From positions 10,235-33,676 of the forward strand of contig PKWK01000251.1 in assembly GCA_003133205.1 (NCBI GenBank): a stretch of DNA of 23,442 nt, given 5' to 3'. The DNA is from Granulicella sp. GTDB lineage: Bacteria; Acidobacteriota; Terriglobia; Terriglobales; Acidobacteriaceae. The notes under the pieces are model-generated. The model saw only the letters and a program-made list of their open reading frames with translations, had not been told where the DNA came from and searched no databases. Each line of letters begins with the position of its first letter. The first letter of the stretch is position 1. Below, piece by piece: positions 1-7,993 of this stretch. The position numbers were made by a program, and so were the translations under genes.

Positions 1-2
1 CG

Positions 3-638
3 TCTCCGATCATGGTAGGGCTGTCGGCTTTTCGTATCCCCGGCGTCACCCGCGAAGATGCTGACGGATTCGTCGAGAGCGATGGCTACGTGGCGATCGA
101 GGCCGCGGACACTACCGGGCGGAGGCAGGATGGCTCGGAGCACTGGGAGGAGCTTCCTGGTTATGGGGAAACCCGCTCCGCGATGACCATATTCCCAGTT
201 ACGGCTGAAAGTAACACGAATTCAGCTGCCGATCTGGAATACCGTATGTATCTCTACGATGAGGGTAACTTCACGATGCAGGCGATACTCGCGCCTACGT
301 TGAACTTCGTTCCTGGACGCGGTTTGCGGTTTGCAGTCTCAGTAGACGACGGCCCGCGTACAGTAGTGGACGCATTGCAACACAATACGCAAAGAGACTG
401 GGAGACCGCGGTGAGCGATGGAGTGAAGAAGATTACGCTGCCCCTCTCAATTACAAAGGCCGGATACCATACCTTGAAGATTTGGGCAGTGGACCCTGGA
501 GTGGTAGTGGAGCGGCTCATCGTAAGTCATGCTCCCCTGCGTCCGAGCTACTTCGGGCCGCCCGAAAGTTTTCATGCGCATACGGATCCGAACGGGTCCG
601 CAACAGCGAAACCCGTGTTTGAAAGGAACGAACCTTGA
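3..638 (+). CDS. GH115 alpha-glucuronidase, C-terminal part (5' end outside window)
   Basis: The reading frame is open to the left edge, so only about the last 210 residues are visible. They match the C-terminal beta-sandwich domain of glycoside hydrolase family 115, with the run GYVAIEA followed by a W..LPGYG.T.SAM block and a jelly-roll-like remainder rich in alternating hydrophobics (FAVSVDDG, LKIWAVDPGVVVERL). GH115 enzymes remove 4-O-methyl-glucuronic acid side chains from xylan. The catalytic (beta/alpha)8 region would lie upstream and cannot be judged. The stop codon overlaps the TTG start of the esterase gene (TTGA), so the two genes are probably co-translated. The ATG at position 12 is internal and should not be taken as the start. 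The family call rests on recognising the C-terminal domain; the substrate is inferred from the family. Confidence 0.85.
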   Translation, partial: SPIMVGLSAFRIPGVTREDADGFVESDGYVAIEAADTTGRRQDGSEHWEELPGYGETRSAMTIFPVTAESNTNSAADLEYRMYLYDEGNFTMQAILAPTLNFVPGRGLRFAVSVDDGPRTVVDALQHNTQRDWETAVSDGVKKITLPLSITKAGYHTLKIWAVDPGVVVERLIVSHAPLRPSYFGPPESFHAHTDPNGSATAKPVFERNEP

Positions 639-1840
639 ATCCGCGCAGCTTCATGAGAAGTCGTGTCTTTGCACTCGCCACCATCTTGCAGCTGCTTCCT
701 CTCGCTGCCCCGGCTCAGGCGACTGCTCCCCCCACGCAGGACCCCGCTTCCCCGCAGAGACGTGCCCTTGCTCCGCCTCCTGCTTGGCCTGCCACCACCG
801 TCAATCCGGACGGAACGATCATGTTCCGGCTCAAGTATCCGACCGCAACCAAAGTTACGGTTGCGACGGATGCACTTCTCCAGCCTTTGACGATGACGCA
901 GGACGCCGACGGCGTCTGGATAGCAACAACCCCCTCCCTCGCTCCCGAATACTACGGGTACACCTTTGTGGTTGACGGCGTGAAGATCCTGGATCCGTTG
1001 AACCGCTATACGCATGTGAACTTTGTCGACCTGTACAGCGACATTTTGGTCCCGGGCACGCCACCACGACCGTGGGAGGTGACCGATATTCCTCATGGCG
1101 ACGTGACGCGTCATCTCTTCACCACTCACATCGGCCTGCATTACCCCGATAACCAGACTGCCTACGTGGTCTACACGCCGCCCGGGTACGACGCAAAGCG
1201 GAAAGGCGGCTACCCCGTGCTGTATCTGTTGCACGGTTTTTCCGACACAGAAGATGGCTGGACGCTGACCGGCCGGGCGAATCTGATGCTGGACCGGATG
1301 CTGGCAGACGGCAAGATAGTGCCCATGATTGTTGTCATGCCGCGCGGCTACGGTGACTTCGACGTCGTGGCGCCGCAGCGCGCCACCGGAGCCGCCGCCG
1401 CCGGATTGAATGATCGCAATATCACGCTCTTCGGCAAGATCTTGACTGACGAGATAATCCCCTCGGTGGAGCGCCTGTATAACGTCGCTAAGGGCCGTGA
1501 TAATCGCGCGATTGCCGGCCTTTCCATGGGCGGTCAGGAGAGCACCACTATCGGACTCACCCGTCCCGAACTCTTCGCCTGGGTCGGCGGCATGAGTTCC
1601 GCGGTTCCGAGATCGGACTACGACACCCATTTCCCGGGACTCGATGCAAAGAAGGCAAATCTGCGGCTGCTCTGGATCGCCTGCGGCACGGACGACCGTT
1701 TGATCACCTCCAATCGGGCATTCGCGACCTGGGCAAAGCAGAAGGGCTTCCCCGTCACTGCGGTTGAAACTCCGGGAGCACACACGTTTGTTGTCTGGCG
1801 CGATGACTTGCTTGCGTTTGCGCCGCTGCTTTTCCGCTGA
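635..1840 (+). CDS. exported CE1-like esterase (esterase D / feruloyl or acetyl-xylan esterase type)
   Basis: The 401-aa protein starts at TTG with GAAAGGA about 8 bases upstream. An ATG at 653 would give a shorter, equally plausible signal peptide start. Residues 7-30 form a signal peptide ending in PAQA. Residues about 50-125 look like an early-set/CBM48-like N-terminal domain (TVNPDGTIMFRLKYP, YYGYTFVVDG). The rest is an alpha/beta hydrolase of the esterase D family, with YPVLYLLHG, the nucleophile elbow AGLSMGG (Ser297), an acidic residue in CGTDD (Asp353/354) and a late His383 in GAHTF. Exported enzymes of this architecture release ferulate or acetate from xylan. Coupling to the GH115 gene supports a role in debranching glucuronoxylan, but the exact ester cleaved is not determined by sequence. 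Confidence 0.87.
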   Translation: MNPRSFMRSRVFALATILQLLPLAAPAQATAPPTQDPASPQRRALAPPPAWPATTVNPDGTIMFRLKYPTATKVTVATDALLQPLTMTQDADGVWIATTPSLAPEYYGYTFVVDGVKILDPLNRYTHVNFVDLYSDILVPGTPPRPWEVTDIPHGDVTRHLFTTHIGLHYPDNQTAYVVYTPPGYDAKRKGGYPVLYLLHGFSDTEDGWTLTGRANLMLDRMLADGKIVPMIVVMPRGYGDFDVVAPQRATGAAAAGLNDRNITLFGKILTDEIIPSVERLYNVAKGRDNRAIAGLSMGGQESTTIGLTRPELFAWVGGMSSAVPRSDYDTHFPGLDAKKANLRLLWIACGTDDRLITSNRAFATWAKQKGFPVTAVETPGAHTFVVWRDDLLAFAPLLFR

Positions 1841-1940
1841 GGCGTTGCCACCGCAAACCGTAGCAGCGGAGCACGTCATATCCCATTAGATCGGTGGCCC
1901 ATTGGACGACCTTCATGGGTGGCGGCTCCATCGTCGCGAG

Positions 1941-2657
1941 TTACTTGTGGATTTCGCCCACGGTCGCGGTAAATCCCTTCAGCGGTTTATCGTCTGAGTC
2001 GAGAAACCGAGCGCAGAAGTCGGTCGCCCCGCCGCCGTTGACGATGGCGGCCCGGATAATGTTCGGCCCCTTTTTCAGCATGAGCCGCTTGGAAACGCCA
2101 TCGTCGATGACCGTCTGGCGATCGCCGTAGATGCCGATGACCTCCTCGCCATTAACCCACCAGACCGAGGCCGCATTGGAGCCGATGGCCAGGCGTACGT
2201 CATGCATCTCCTGTGGGGCGTTGACGATCGTAACAGCCCAGAACAGAACGTTGGTCGTTTCCTTACCCAAGGCCCGCGCGAACTGATACAGATCGAGGTT
2301 GTAGTTCTTGGTGTCTTCGGCGTGCCAGGTGAGTTCCGAGCTGCCAACGCTCACCTTGTCGCCGTCGTTCGGGATGACGGTGAACTGGTCGGGAAAATAC
2401 TCCTTCTTAACCTCGGCCTGCACGGCGTTCTGTGTCAGCGCGTTGGCGGGGATCGGCTCCAGGATCATCCAGCGCTGAATGAATCCGTCTGCACTGGGAG
2501 CCTTCTGCGGCGAAACAGGCTTCATCAGAGTATCCGCCGGAACGGATGGCGGAAGTGGAGTTTGAGCCACGGCGGAAGAGGCCGTGGCAATCGTCAAGAA
2601 TGCCGAGCCAGCCAAAGCGGCGAGTGCCGCTACAAAGTGCTTGCAAAACGCGTTCAT
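1941..2657 (-). CDS. small exported galactose-binding-like beta-sandwich protein
   Basis: I chose the ATG at 2657, giving 238 aa. The frame runs on to 2921, but that part overlaps the GH43 gene, and the ATG at 2657 begins a good signal peptide (MNAFCKHFVAALAALAGSAF...AVAQ). The mature part has a single domain: FIQRWMILEPIP near residue 60, SSELTWHAED, VLFWAVTIVNAPQEM, IGSNAASVWWVNGEEV and LKKGPNIIRAAIVNGGG. This series (rW.vl.P, W, a.tyi.s, vwvNG..v, l.kG.N) is typical of jelly-roll carbohydrate-binding domains attached to, or encoded beside, glycoside hydrolases. No catalytic motif is visible. The gene lies 64 bp downstream of the GH43 gene on the same strand and is probably co-transcribed, suggesting an accessory sugar-binding role. 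Confidence 0.75.
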   Translation of the reverse strand: MNAFCKHFVAALAALAGSAFLTIATASSAVAQTPLPPSVPADTLMKPVSPQKAPSADGFIQRWMILEPIPANALTQNAVQAEVKKEYFPDQFTVIPNDGDKVSVGSSELTWHAEDTKNYNLDLYQFARALGKETTNVLFWAVTIVNAPQEMHDVRLAIGSNAASVWWVNGEEVIGIYGDRQTVIDDGVSKRLMLKKGPNIIRAAIVNGGGATDFCARFLDSDDKPLKGFTATVGEIHK

Positions 2658-2721
2658 AGAATACCTGTGGTCGAGCTTTCGTTTTCTTGAATAGCTTGAT
2701 TGCTGCCAATTCGGTTGAGGT

Positions 2722-4275
2722 TCATGGCGTCTTGAGCAGCCAGCGCTGTTTGTCGCTCTTCGGGTCAAACTTCTCCAGCGTCGCAAAACTGCTGCCGATC
2801 GCCGAAAGAGCAAGCATTTGCGTGGAATTGGGGACTGCCTTAGGCATGATGCGCCAGGTGCCGTCAGCGAGTTGGTCGAAACGCCATAACTGTTCCGGGC
2901 TGCCGGTGAAGGTGGGGACAACGACTAGTTCAGCATCGTTGGAAACGGATAGCGCACGGTTCGTGCCGGCAATGGTGATCTTGAAATAAGGCGAGCCGAG
3001 ATAGCCGCCGGCATTGGGGACTGGAGTGATAGTCCACTTCTGCTGGGCCTGACACAAGTAGTTGGCCATGCGAACATCGACGCTGCCCGTAGGCCAGTTT
3101 TTCGAAACCTGCGTGACATCCTGCGGCGGAATGGGGGCACCGGTGCCGCCGAACATTCCTTGCCCGCCGCCGGGCCCCGCGGATGCACCCGGTGCTCCTG
3201 CTCCGCCCGGCGCGGTTGCTCCACCTGGTCCGGCGCCCGCAGGCCGGGGCGCACCCGCTGGTCGAGGTCCTCTGGTCTGGCGGCCGCCGACCGGAACTCC
3301 CTCGACCGCGAGTTCAAGCGACGTATCGGTGCGCACCGATTGGAACTCATAGGTACCTTCTTTAACGTTTTCGCCGGCCACTGGCCAGCCGTCTTTCCAG
3401 AGCAGAGGTCGAATATCCAGGACACTTGCACCCCCTCTGTCCATGTCCGCTTCCCAGTGCATAGAAAACTTCTGTACGCCGTCCCTGAGATCGAGAAGCC
3501 CGAAATGGCCGGGGCCAACCTCATGACCGCCAGACCCAATGAGTTGTTTGCCTCCGCCCTGGATCATATCGACGCCCTGCTCGTCGAGGAACGGCCCGGT
3601 AACCTTCCTGGAGCGGCCGACCCGTATGTTGTAGCCGGAATCCGCGCCGCGGCAGCAACTGCCATGAGTGGCCAGTAGATAGTACCAGCCATCGTGAAAA
3701 ATCATGTCGGACGCTTCGCAGTTGATGGCTAGGTTACGGGGCTGGTCTTTGGGGTTGAGGCGCTTGCCGGTTTTCGGATCGAGTTCGACGAGACGGATGT
3801 AGCCGAAGTAGGAGCCGTAGACTAGCCAGAGCCTGCCTGTGGTGGGATCGAGGAAGACGCCCGGGTCAATCGCGTTTGATTCTTCGACGCCGTCGGAGGA
3901 TGCGACGACACCGCCTTCCTCCCACTTGTAGTCAGGAGAGTCCGGGTCGAGGGTCTTACTCCAAATCATATTGACCGCGGCCTTGGGCTGAGCACCGATG
4001 TTTGCTGCTATATACATGTAGTAGCGTTCGCCAATGTGAATGACGTCTGGGGCCAATCCTCGGCGCGGGGGCGAAACCCCGCGACGCCACGTCCAGCCGT
4101 CGTCGGAGACCAATGCAGAGCTGCCGGTGCCGTAAACGTAGAATTTTCCGTTGCACTGTACGACGGTGGATGGGTCGTGGATCCCGATTTGCCCGTCCAG
4201 CGCAAACGCGATGGAGGTAAGCGCAATCGTTGCCAGAAAAGCGTACTTTACCGAGCCATAATTGGTTGGACGCAT
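2722..4275 (-). CDS. exported GH43 arabinanase/arabinosidase with C-terminal QxW (ricin-like) domain
   Basis: The 517-aa protein has a signal peptide at about residues 10-26. The GH43 five-bladed propeller follows, with Asp34 in HDPS (general base), Asp137 in AIDPG (pKa modulator) and Glu187 in NCEASD (general acid). A GPGH motif sits near residue 260. These resemble endo-1,5-alpha-L-arabinanases and related arabinofuranosidases. A Pro/Gly/Ala-rich stretch at about residues 325-375 acts as a linker. It leads to a C-terminal ricin-B-like region with three QxW/QxxW repeats (QQKWTI, EQLWRF, KQRWLL) that probably binds polysaccharide. The ATG has no Shine-Dalgarno sequence, and the promoter lies so close that the leader is only about 9 nt. 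The exact substrate (arabinan or arabinoxylan) is not settled. Confidence 0.88.
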   Translation of the reverse strand: MRPTNYGSVKYAFLATIALTSIAFALDGQIGIHDPSTVVQCNGKFYVYGTGSSALVSDDGWTWRRGVSPPRRGLAPDVIHIGERYYMYIAANIGAQPKAAVNMIWSKTLDPDSPDYKWEEGGVVASSDGVEESNAIDPGVFLDPTTGRLWLVYGSYFGYIRLVELDPKTGKRLNPKDQPRNLAINCEASDMIFHDGWYYLLATHGSCCRGADSGYNIRVGRSRKVTGPFLDEQGVDMIQGGGKQLIGSGGHEVGPGHFGLLDLRDGVQKFSMHWEADMDRGGASVLDIRPLLWKDGWPVAGENVKEGTYEFQSVRTDTSLELAVEGVPVGGRQTRGPRPAGAPRPAGAGPGGATAPGGAGAPGASAGPGGGQGMFGGTGAPIPPQDVTQVSKNWPTGSVDVRMANYLCQAQQKWTITPVPNAGGYLGSPYFKITIAGTNRALSVSNDAELVVVPTFTGSPEQLWRFDQLADGTWRIMPKAVPNSTQMLALSAIGSSFATLEKFDPKSDKQRWLLKTP

Positions 4276-4290
4276 AGGATTGTGCGGGAT

Positions 4291-4318
4291 ATTATCAGGC
4301 TCAAAATAAAGGTGTCAA
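4291..4318 (-). promoter_or_regulatory. sigma-70-type promoter for the GH43 gene
   Basis: On the minus strand, a perfect TTGACA (-35, 4313-4318) is followed after 16 bases by GATAAT (-10, 4291-4296), five of six matches to consensus. Transcription would begin near 4284, leaving about 9 nt before the ATG at 4275. Confidence 0.65.
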
Positions 4319-4390
4319 GAAGAACTGCGTCGAGAAAGCCTTCCAATCCCATTTCGATCCGGTAAATTCGGATAGTAAGGAGTCCGTGTA

Positions 4391-5164
4391 ATGTTCTCTC
4401 AACTATCTTCCAAGCTTCGCATCTTGAACGCATCCATCGGCATTTGTGCAGCCTTTCTGACTGTGGCTCTCGTTGTCCATGCGGACAGCCCAAAGTCGGC
4501 TGCCGACTATGCAGCGGACCCGACTGCGATGCTTGAGGCATACCGTCACGTCGAGGTCGCACCTGTGTCTGATGCCATGGAGCAGCTACTGCATGAACGG
4601 CGCTTTATGTCTCATCGAATGCAAGCCATCTTCCCGGCGAAATTTGCCGGGATTGCTTTGACCGTGAAGCTCGTGAAACAGGAAAAGAACGATCCCGACG
4701 CCCTCTCGGGCATGTTGCGGGCGATTGACCTGGGAGGCTCCGGCTCGGTCTATGTCATGCAAGTGGAAGATGGCGCCGATGGCGCCGGTATGGGAGGTCT
4801 CATGGGTCCCGCGATGTATGCGCGCAGTTTCGCTGGCGCCGTCATTGACGGGGGAGTGCGCGACCTGGCGCAGTTGGAGAAGATTGGCTTTCCCGTTTAC
4901 GCGCGCGGTCCGGTACCCTCGACTGCCGTGGGCCACTACAGGTTTGCAGGTCTGAATATTCCCATAAAATGCGACGGAATCGATGTCATGCCTGGAGATG
5001 TCGTGGTCGCAGATTTGGATGGCATAGCCGTAGTCCCTCATGCCAAAGCAGCAGACGTATTAGTGCTTTCGCAAAAGCTGGATAACACGGAACATTCAAC
5101 GTACCCGTTCATCGAAAAATTCCACTCGATCGTCGAGGCCGTCAAGCAATTCGGGAGAATATAA
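4391..5164 (+). CDS. exported RraA-family protein (aldolase/demethylmenaquinone methyltransferase-like fold)
   Basis: The 257-aa protein begins at an ATG with AAGGAG 8 bases upstream. Residues 1-31 form a signal peptide ending LVVHA. The RraA/HMG-aldolase core follows: GGLMGPAMYARSFAGAVIDGGVRD with Arg157-Asp158, then PVYARG and PGDVVVADLDGIAVVP. In the cytoplasmic class II aldolases of this family the Arg-Asp pair is catalytic, and a Gly-Glu in the preceding loop helps bind metal. Here that loop reads GGLMG, with no Glu. Family members act as 4-hydroxy-4-methyl-2-oxoglutarate/oxaloacetate aldolases or as RNase E regulators; an exported form cannot be doing the latter. It converges on a second exported RraA-like gene, in a sugar-acid context. 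The actual reaction is unknown. Confidence 0.8.
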   Translation: MFSQLSSKLRILNASIGICAAFLTVALVVHADSPKSAADYAADPTAMLEAYRHVEVAPVSDAMEQLLHERRFMSHRMQAIFPAKFAGIALTVKLVKQEKNDPDALSGMLRAIDLGGSGSVYVMQVEDGADGAGMGGLMGPAMYARSFAGAVIDGGVRDLAQLEKIGFPVYARGPVPSTAVGHYRFAGLNIPIKCDGIDVMPGDVVVADLDGIAVVPHAKAADVLVLSQKLDNTEHSTYPFIEKFHSIVEAVKQFGRI

Positions 5165-5270
5165 CTTCCAGTGCCGGCAGAAAGAAGGCAAGGTGAGATG
5201 CGGCTCCCTCGCGACCACATTTTTATTCCCTGTCCAAGTGCTTGCTGCGGGATTTCGCTGACGTAAATCG

Positions 5271-6245
5271 CTATGGGTTTTGCTTCAAGATTTCTTCGAT
5301 CTGCTCTGTCGACACGGAAAGGTGATCTTCGTTCTCCTTCAGCCAATTTCTATAATCCGCTTCAATCTCAGGCGACCAACGGGCGTCGATCTGACCGGCG
5401 GTGTACTTCTTTTCCTCGAGACGCAGGTGGCCGAAGGTATCGCGAAGGCGAGTTCGTTCAGATTGCTGCACTACCTTTTCTGCAAGTTGCGGTGGAATGA
5501 AAATGACTCCGCCATTTCTGCCCAAAATAACATCTCCGGGCATGACGAGTGCGTGGCCAATCCGAGTTGGGCCATTGATGCTCACCATCGTCGAATTGAG
5601 CATTTTGCCTGAACTCAACGATCCATAGTGATGAGAAGGGTCATAGAAACGTACAAACGAGACGAAATTGGGTAGTTCCTCCAGTCCGTTGATGTCTCTT
5701 ACGGCGCCATCGTAGACGATGCCATTGCCGGACTTGGCGTAAATGGCGTTGCCAACGTTGTCCCCAATTGATGGCCCATCAACCTTCAATTCGAAGTGGT
5801 CCGCCACGTATACATCGCGCGGCTGCAACATATCCACCGGCCATGCGTTCATGGCGCCAATCCGGTGAGCTTCCTTCCCCTGATCTTCGATCACCCTCTG
5901 AATGTCAGGGCGCCCAGGCATCCAAACCGCGGTGAGAGCCCTGCCTACGAGAACCTTGTCGCCGTGGATAGAAAGCCAGCCATCCTCATATTGATGCATG
6001 AACCCACCTTGCTGAAGCGTGGCCCAAGCCTCCTCCAGGGTGACGTTCTTCATACGGTCGAGAATACTGTCGGGAACTTTTGGTCTTCCATCGGGAAACC
6101 TCTCCCCCTTCCAATCCGGCGTGTACTTGGTCACGTCTGCCGGTGTGAAGAATTCCTGTTGCGCCCTTGCGCGCAAAGTCACGCCAGTGAGCAGCACCCA
6201 ACAGACCGCGACTGCAATCGCTCGACTCCATGTACGATCTGACAT
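5271..6245 (-). CDS. second exported RraA-like protein (longer form)
   Basis: I start this gene at the ATG at 6245 (324 aa). AGAGGAG lies about 10 bases upstream and the following residues are a clean signal peptide (TWSRAIAVAVCWVLLTGVTLRARA-QQ). An upstream in-frame ATG at 6275 overlaps the stop of the preceding gene and would spoil the signal. Residues 32-95 are an extension rich in charged and aromatic residues. The RraA core follows: GDNVGNAIYAKSGNGIVYDGAVRD with Arg183-Asp184, then MPGDVILGRNGGVIFIPP. Glu of the usual GE loop is replaced (GDNVG). It follows the enolase-superfamily gene by 22 bp and is almost certainly co-transcribed with it, so it may act on a 2-keto-3-deoxy sugar acid made by that enzyme; that link is inference. 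Confidence 0.78.
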   Translation of the reverse strand: MSDRTWSRAIAVAVCWVLLTGVTLRARAQQEFFTPADVTKYTPDWKGERFPDGRPKVPDSILDRMKNVTLEEAWATLQQGGFMHQYEDGWLSIHGDKVLVGRALTAVWMPGRPDIQRVIEDQGKEAHRIGAMNAWPVDMLQPRDVYVADHFELKVDGPSIGDNVGNAIYAKSGNGIVYDGAVRDINGLEELPNFVSFVRFYDPSHHYGSLSSGKMLNSTMVSINGPTRIGHALVMPGDVILGRNGGVIFIPPQLAEKVVQQSERTRLRDTFGHLRLEEKKYTAGQIDARWSPEIEADYRNWLKENEDHLSVSTEQIEEILKQNP

Positions 6246-6267
6246 CTGGCTTGCACTCCTCTTTGAA

Positions 6268-7533
6268 TTAAGCATTCGCCTCGAACCAGGGCGTACCGGG
6301 TATCTGAGACTTCTTGGCCGCGGCTTCGTCCATCTCGACCCCGATGCCAGGCTTGTCCGTCAACGTGATATGGCCGCCCACGATGATCTCTCCCTCTTTC
6401 ACCCAGGTGGTCCAGAGATCCAAATGGTTGATCCAATGCCACTCACACACCAGGAAGTTCGGCACGGATGCACACACATGCGCCGAAGCCATTTGGCCAA
6501 TCGGAGAGACCACGCAGTGGGGAGCAAACGGAATGTAGTAGGCCTGAGCTATATTTGCGATCTTCTTTGCTTCCGCCAGCCCGCCGCACTTTTGGATATC
6601 TGGCATGATGATGTCCGCCGCTTGCTTCTGCAAGAGTTCCGTATAGCCCCACCGCATGTAGAGGTTTTCGCCGCAACAGATTGGCGTCGTCGTTGAATGG
6701 CGTATGTCGGCCATCGCGTCAATGTCCTCCGGTGGAACCGGCTCTTCCAGCCAAAGCAGTTTGAATGGTTCGACCGCCTTCGCGACCCTCTTGCCCGTGG
6801 GAGCGTCGTACCTGCCATGCATATCGCAAGCCAAATCCATCTCCTTGGGAATTCTGTCGCGCACGTGGGCGATTTCATTCACCATCCGGTCGATCTCGCC
6901 ATTGCTGGCCGTCCAGTTCACCGAGTCAAACCGCGCAGGATCCCGGGCATCATCCAGGTCGATCTTCATCGCCGTGAAACCCTTCTCCTTGATCCATTCA
7001 AGCTTCTTATCGTTCACCGGCGAAATCGGGCTGCCTTCCATATCCGAGTCGCAATAGATGCGAACGCTGTTGCGGAACTTGCCGCCGAGCAGTTGATAAA
7101 TCGGCAGACCAAGAGCTTTTCCCGCAAGATCCCAGAGGGCAATCTCAACCCCCGTCAAAGCAGTGATGTATTGTCCTCCCTGCGCGCCGGCAAATATTCC
7201 GGTCGTGCGAATTCTCTCCCAGATTGCCTCAACATTGAGCGGGTCCTGCCCAACCAGCATCCGTCGCCAACCGTGCACGAGGGAAGTCGTACCGACTGCT
7301 GCGTCTGTCGACTCGCCATGTCCATAAATCCCCTGGTCGGTGTAGATCCGAACGTGGGTCTGAGGCCCATGTACGTTGACTTGGGCGGTGCGGACATCGG
7401 TAATCTTCAATCTGGGCCGCTGCTGAGGTGCGCTGTTGGTCTCAATGCCGGCTGCTAGGCTGGGCAAAGCGAATGTGCCGAGCACAGGAAGTGCAGCACC
7501 TTTTATAAGCGATCTTCTTGAAAAGCGGGCCAT
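6268..7533 (-). CDS. Tat-exported enolase-superfamily sugar-acid dehydratase (galactonate dehydratase-like)
   Basis: The 421-aa protein starts at an ATG with GGAAAGGGA upstream. It carries a twin-arginine signal (SRRSLIKGA, residues 5-13) followed by a hydrophobic stretch ending near SLAAG. The mandelate racemase/muconate lactonizing fold follows. Predicted metal ligands are Asp237 (CDMHG), Glu263 (WLEEP) and Glu289 (CGEN), each 26 residues apart as in the superfamily. His239, His339 (APHC) and Glu364 (CEWH) fall at the same offsets from the first ligand as the acid/base residues I recall for galactonate dehydratase. Such enzymes convert an aldonate to its 2-keto-3-deoxy form. Export by Tat is unusual for this activity. 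It leads an operon with the RraA-like gene and faces an intergenic region with GntR-type dyads. Confidence 0.85.
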   Translation of the reverse strand: MARFSRRSLIKGAALPVLGTFALPSLAAGIETNSAPQQRPRLKITDVRTAQVNVHGPQTHVRIYTDQGIYGHGESTDAAVGTTSLVHGWRRMLVGQDPLNVEAIWERIRTTGIFAGAQGGQYITALTGVEIALWDLAGKALGLPIYQLLGGKFRNSVRIYCDSDMEGSPISPVNDKKLEWIKEKGFTAMKIDLDDARDPARFDSVNWTASNGEIDRMVNEIAHVRDRIPKEMDLACDMHGRYDAPTGKRVAKAVEPFKLLWLEEPVPPEDIDAMADIRHSTTTPICCGENLYMRWGYTELLQKQAADIIMPDIQKCGGLAEAKKIANIAQAYYIPFAPHCVVSPIGQMASAHVCASVPNFLVCEWHWINHLDLWTTWVKEGEIIVGGHITLTDKPGIGVEMDEAAAKKSQIPGTPWFEANA

Positions 7534-7993
7534 ACAAGTCCCTTTCCGTGTTCATCGTCTTGTGCGTTGTGCGGAGATTTCAGCCTGGCTGGCGGGTGTG
7601 CGTTCTTAGCCAACCCATTCTGGGTTAGTTGTAAGACCAAATTGGTAGAACCAAGCGGCTAAAGACAGATTGGTCACCCCAAACACTGGTTTGAAGGGAT
7701 CCTAAGGACAAGCCATTCTCAGAGAGAATCTGGACGGCTACGAAGCCTCTCCGTTTGAGGTAAACATTTGCGCGAACAACGTATTCGTCGCGACTAAGAC
7801 CTGTCAAGTTATTTTCGGAGGTGGAAATAAATCGACAAACTCGATACTGACTAACCAATTTTTTTGGATTGACGCCTGTAGTTTCGCAGTGTTAGTTTCT
7901 CGGCCGTACATCATAAAAATTATTGGGTTCGAGAGAAGAAGTAGACATTTGCTCGTATTGGCAAATCAACTCTATCAAGTGGGGTAACTTTAG
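7534..7993. other. 460-bp divergent regulatory region
   Basis: This separates the minus-strand dehydratase/RraA operon from the plus-strand TonB receptor gene. No convincing gene lies here; a 77-codon minus-strand frame at 7625-7858 has no recognisable features. The region holds the dyads described separately and is visibly AT-richer near 7840-7940. A TTGACG at 7869 lacks a good -10 partner, so the receptor promoter is unassigned. The receptor ATG at 7994 has only AGTGGGG as a weak ribosome site. Confidence 0.6.
7636..7682. promoter_or_regulatory. GntR/FadR-type (UxuR-like) operator cluster
   Basis: ACCAA-A-TTGGT (7636-7646) overlaps a perfect TTGGT-AGA-ACCAA dyad (7642-7654), and TTGGT-CAC-CCCAA (7670-7682, one mismatch) lies 28 bp further on. 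FadR-subfamily GntR regulators use TGGT-N-ACCA operators, and ExuR/UxuR sites for hexuronate genes read close to TTGGTATACCAA. The cluster lies about 100-150 bp upstream of the dehydratase start and 310 bp from the receptor start. The cognate regulator is not in this window. Confidence 0.45.

Noticed and set aside
572..1879. 435-codon minus-strand frame opposite the esterase
   Set aside because: It is the antisense shadow of the esterase gene, which has a signal peptide and a full catalytic triad. The shadow is low-complexity and Arg/Gly-rich.
2658..2921. N-terminal extension of the small beta-sandwich protein
   Set aside because: It overlaps the GH43 coding region and would place the signal peptide internally.
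7625..7858. 77-codon minus-strand frame in the divergent regulatory region
   Set aside because: It has no ribosome site and no domain, and it overlaps the operator cluster.
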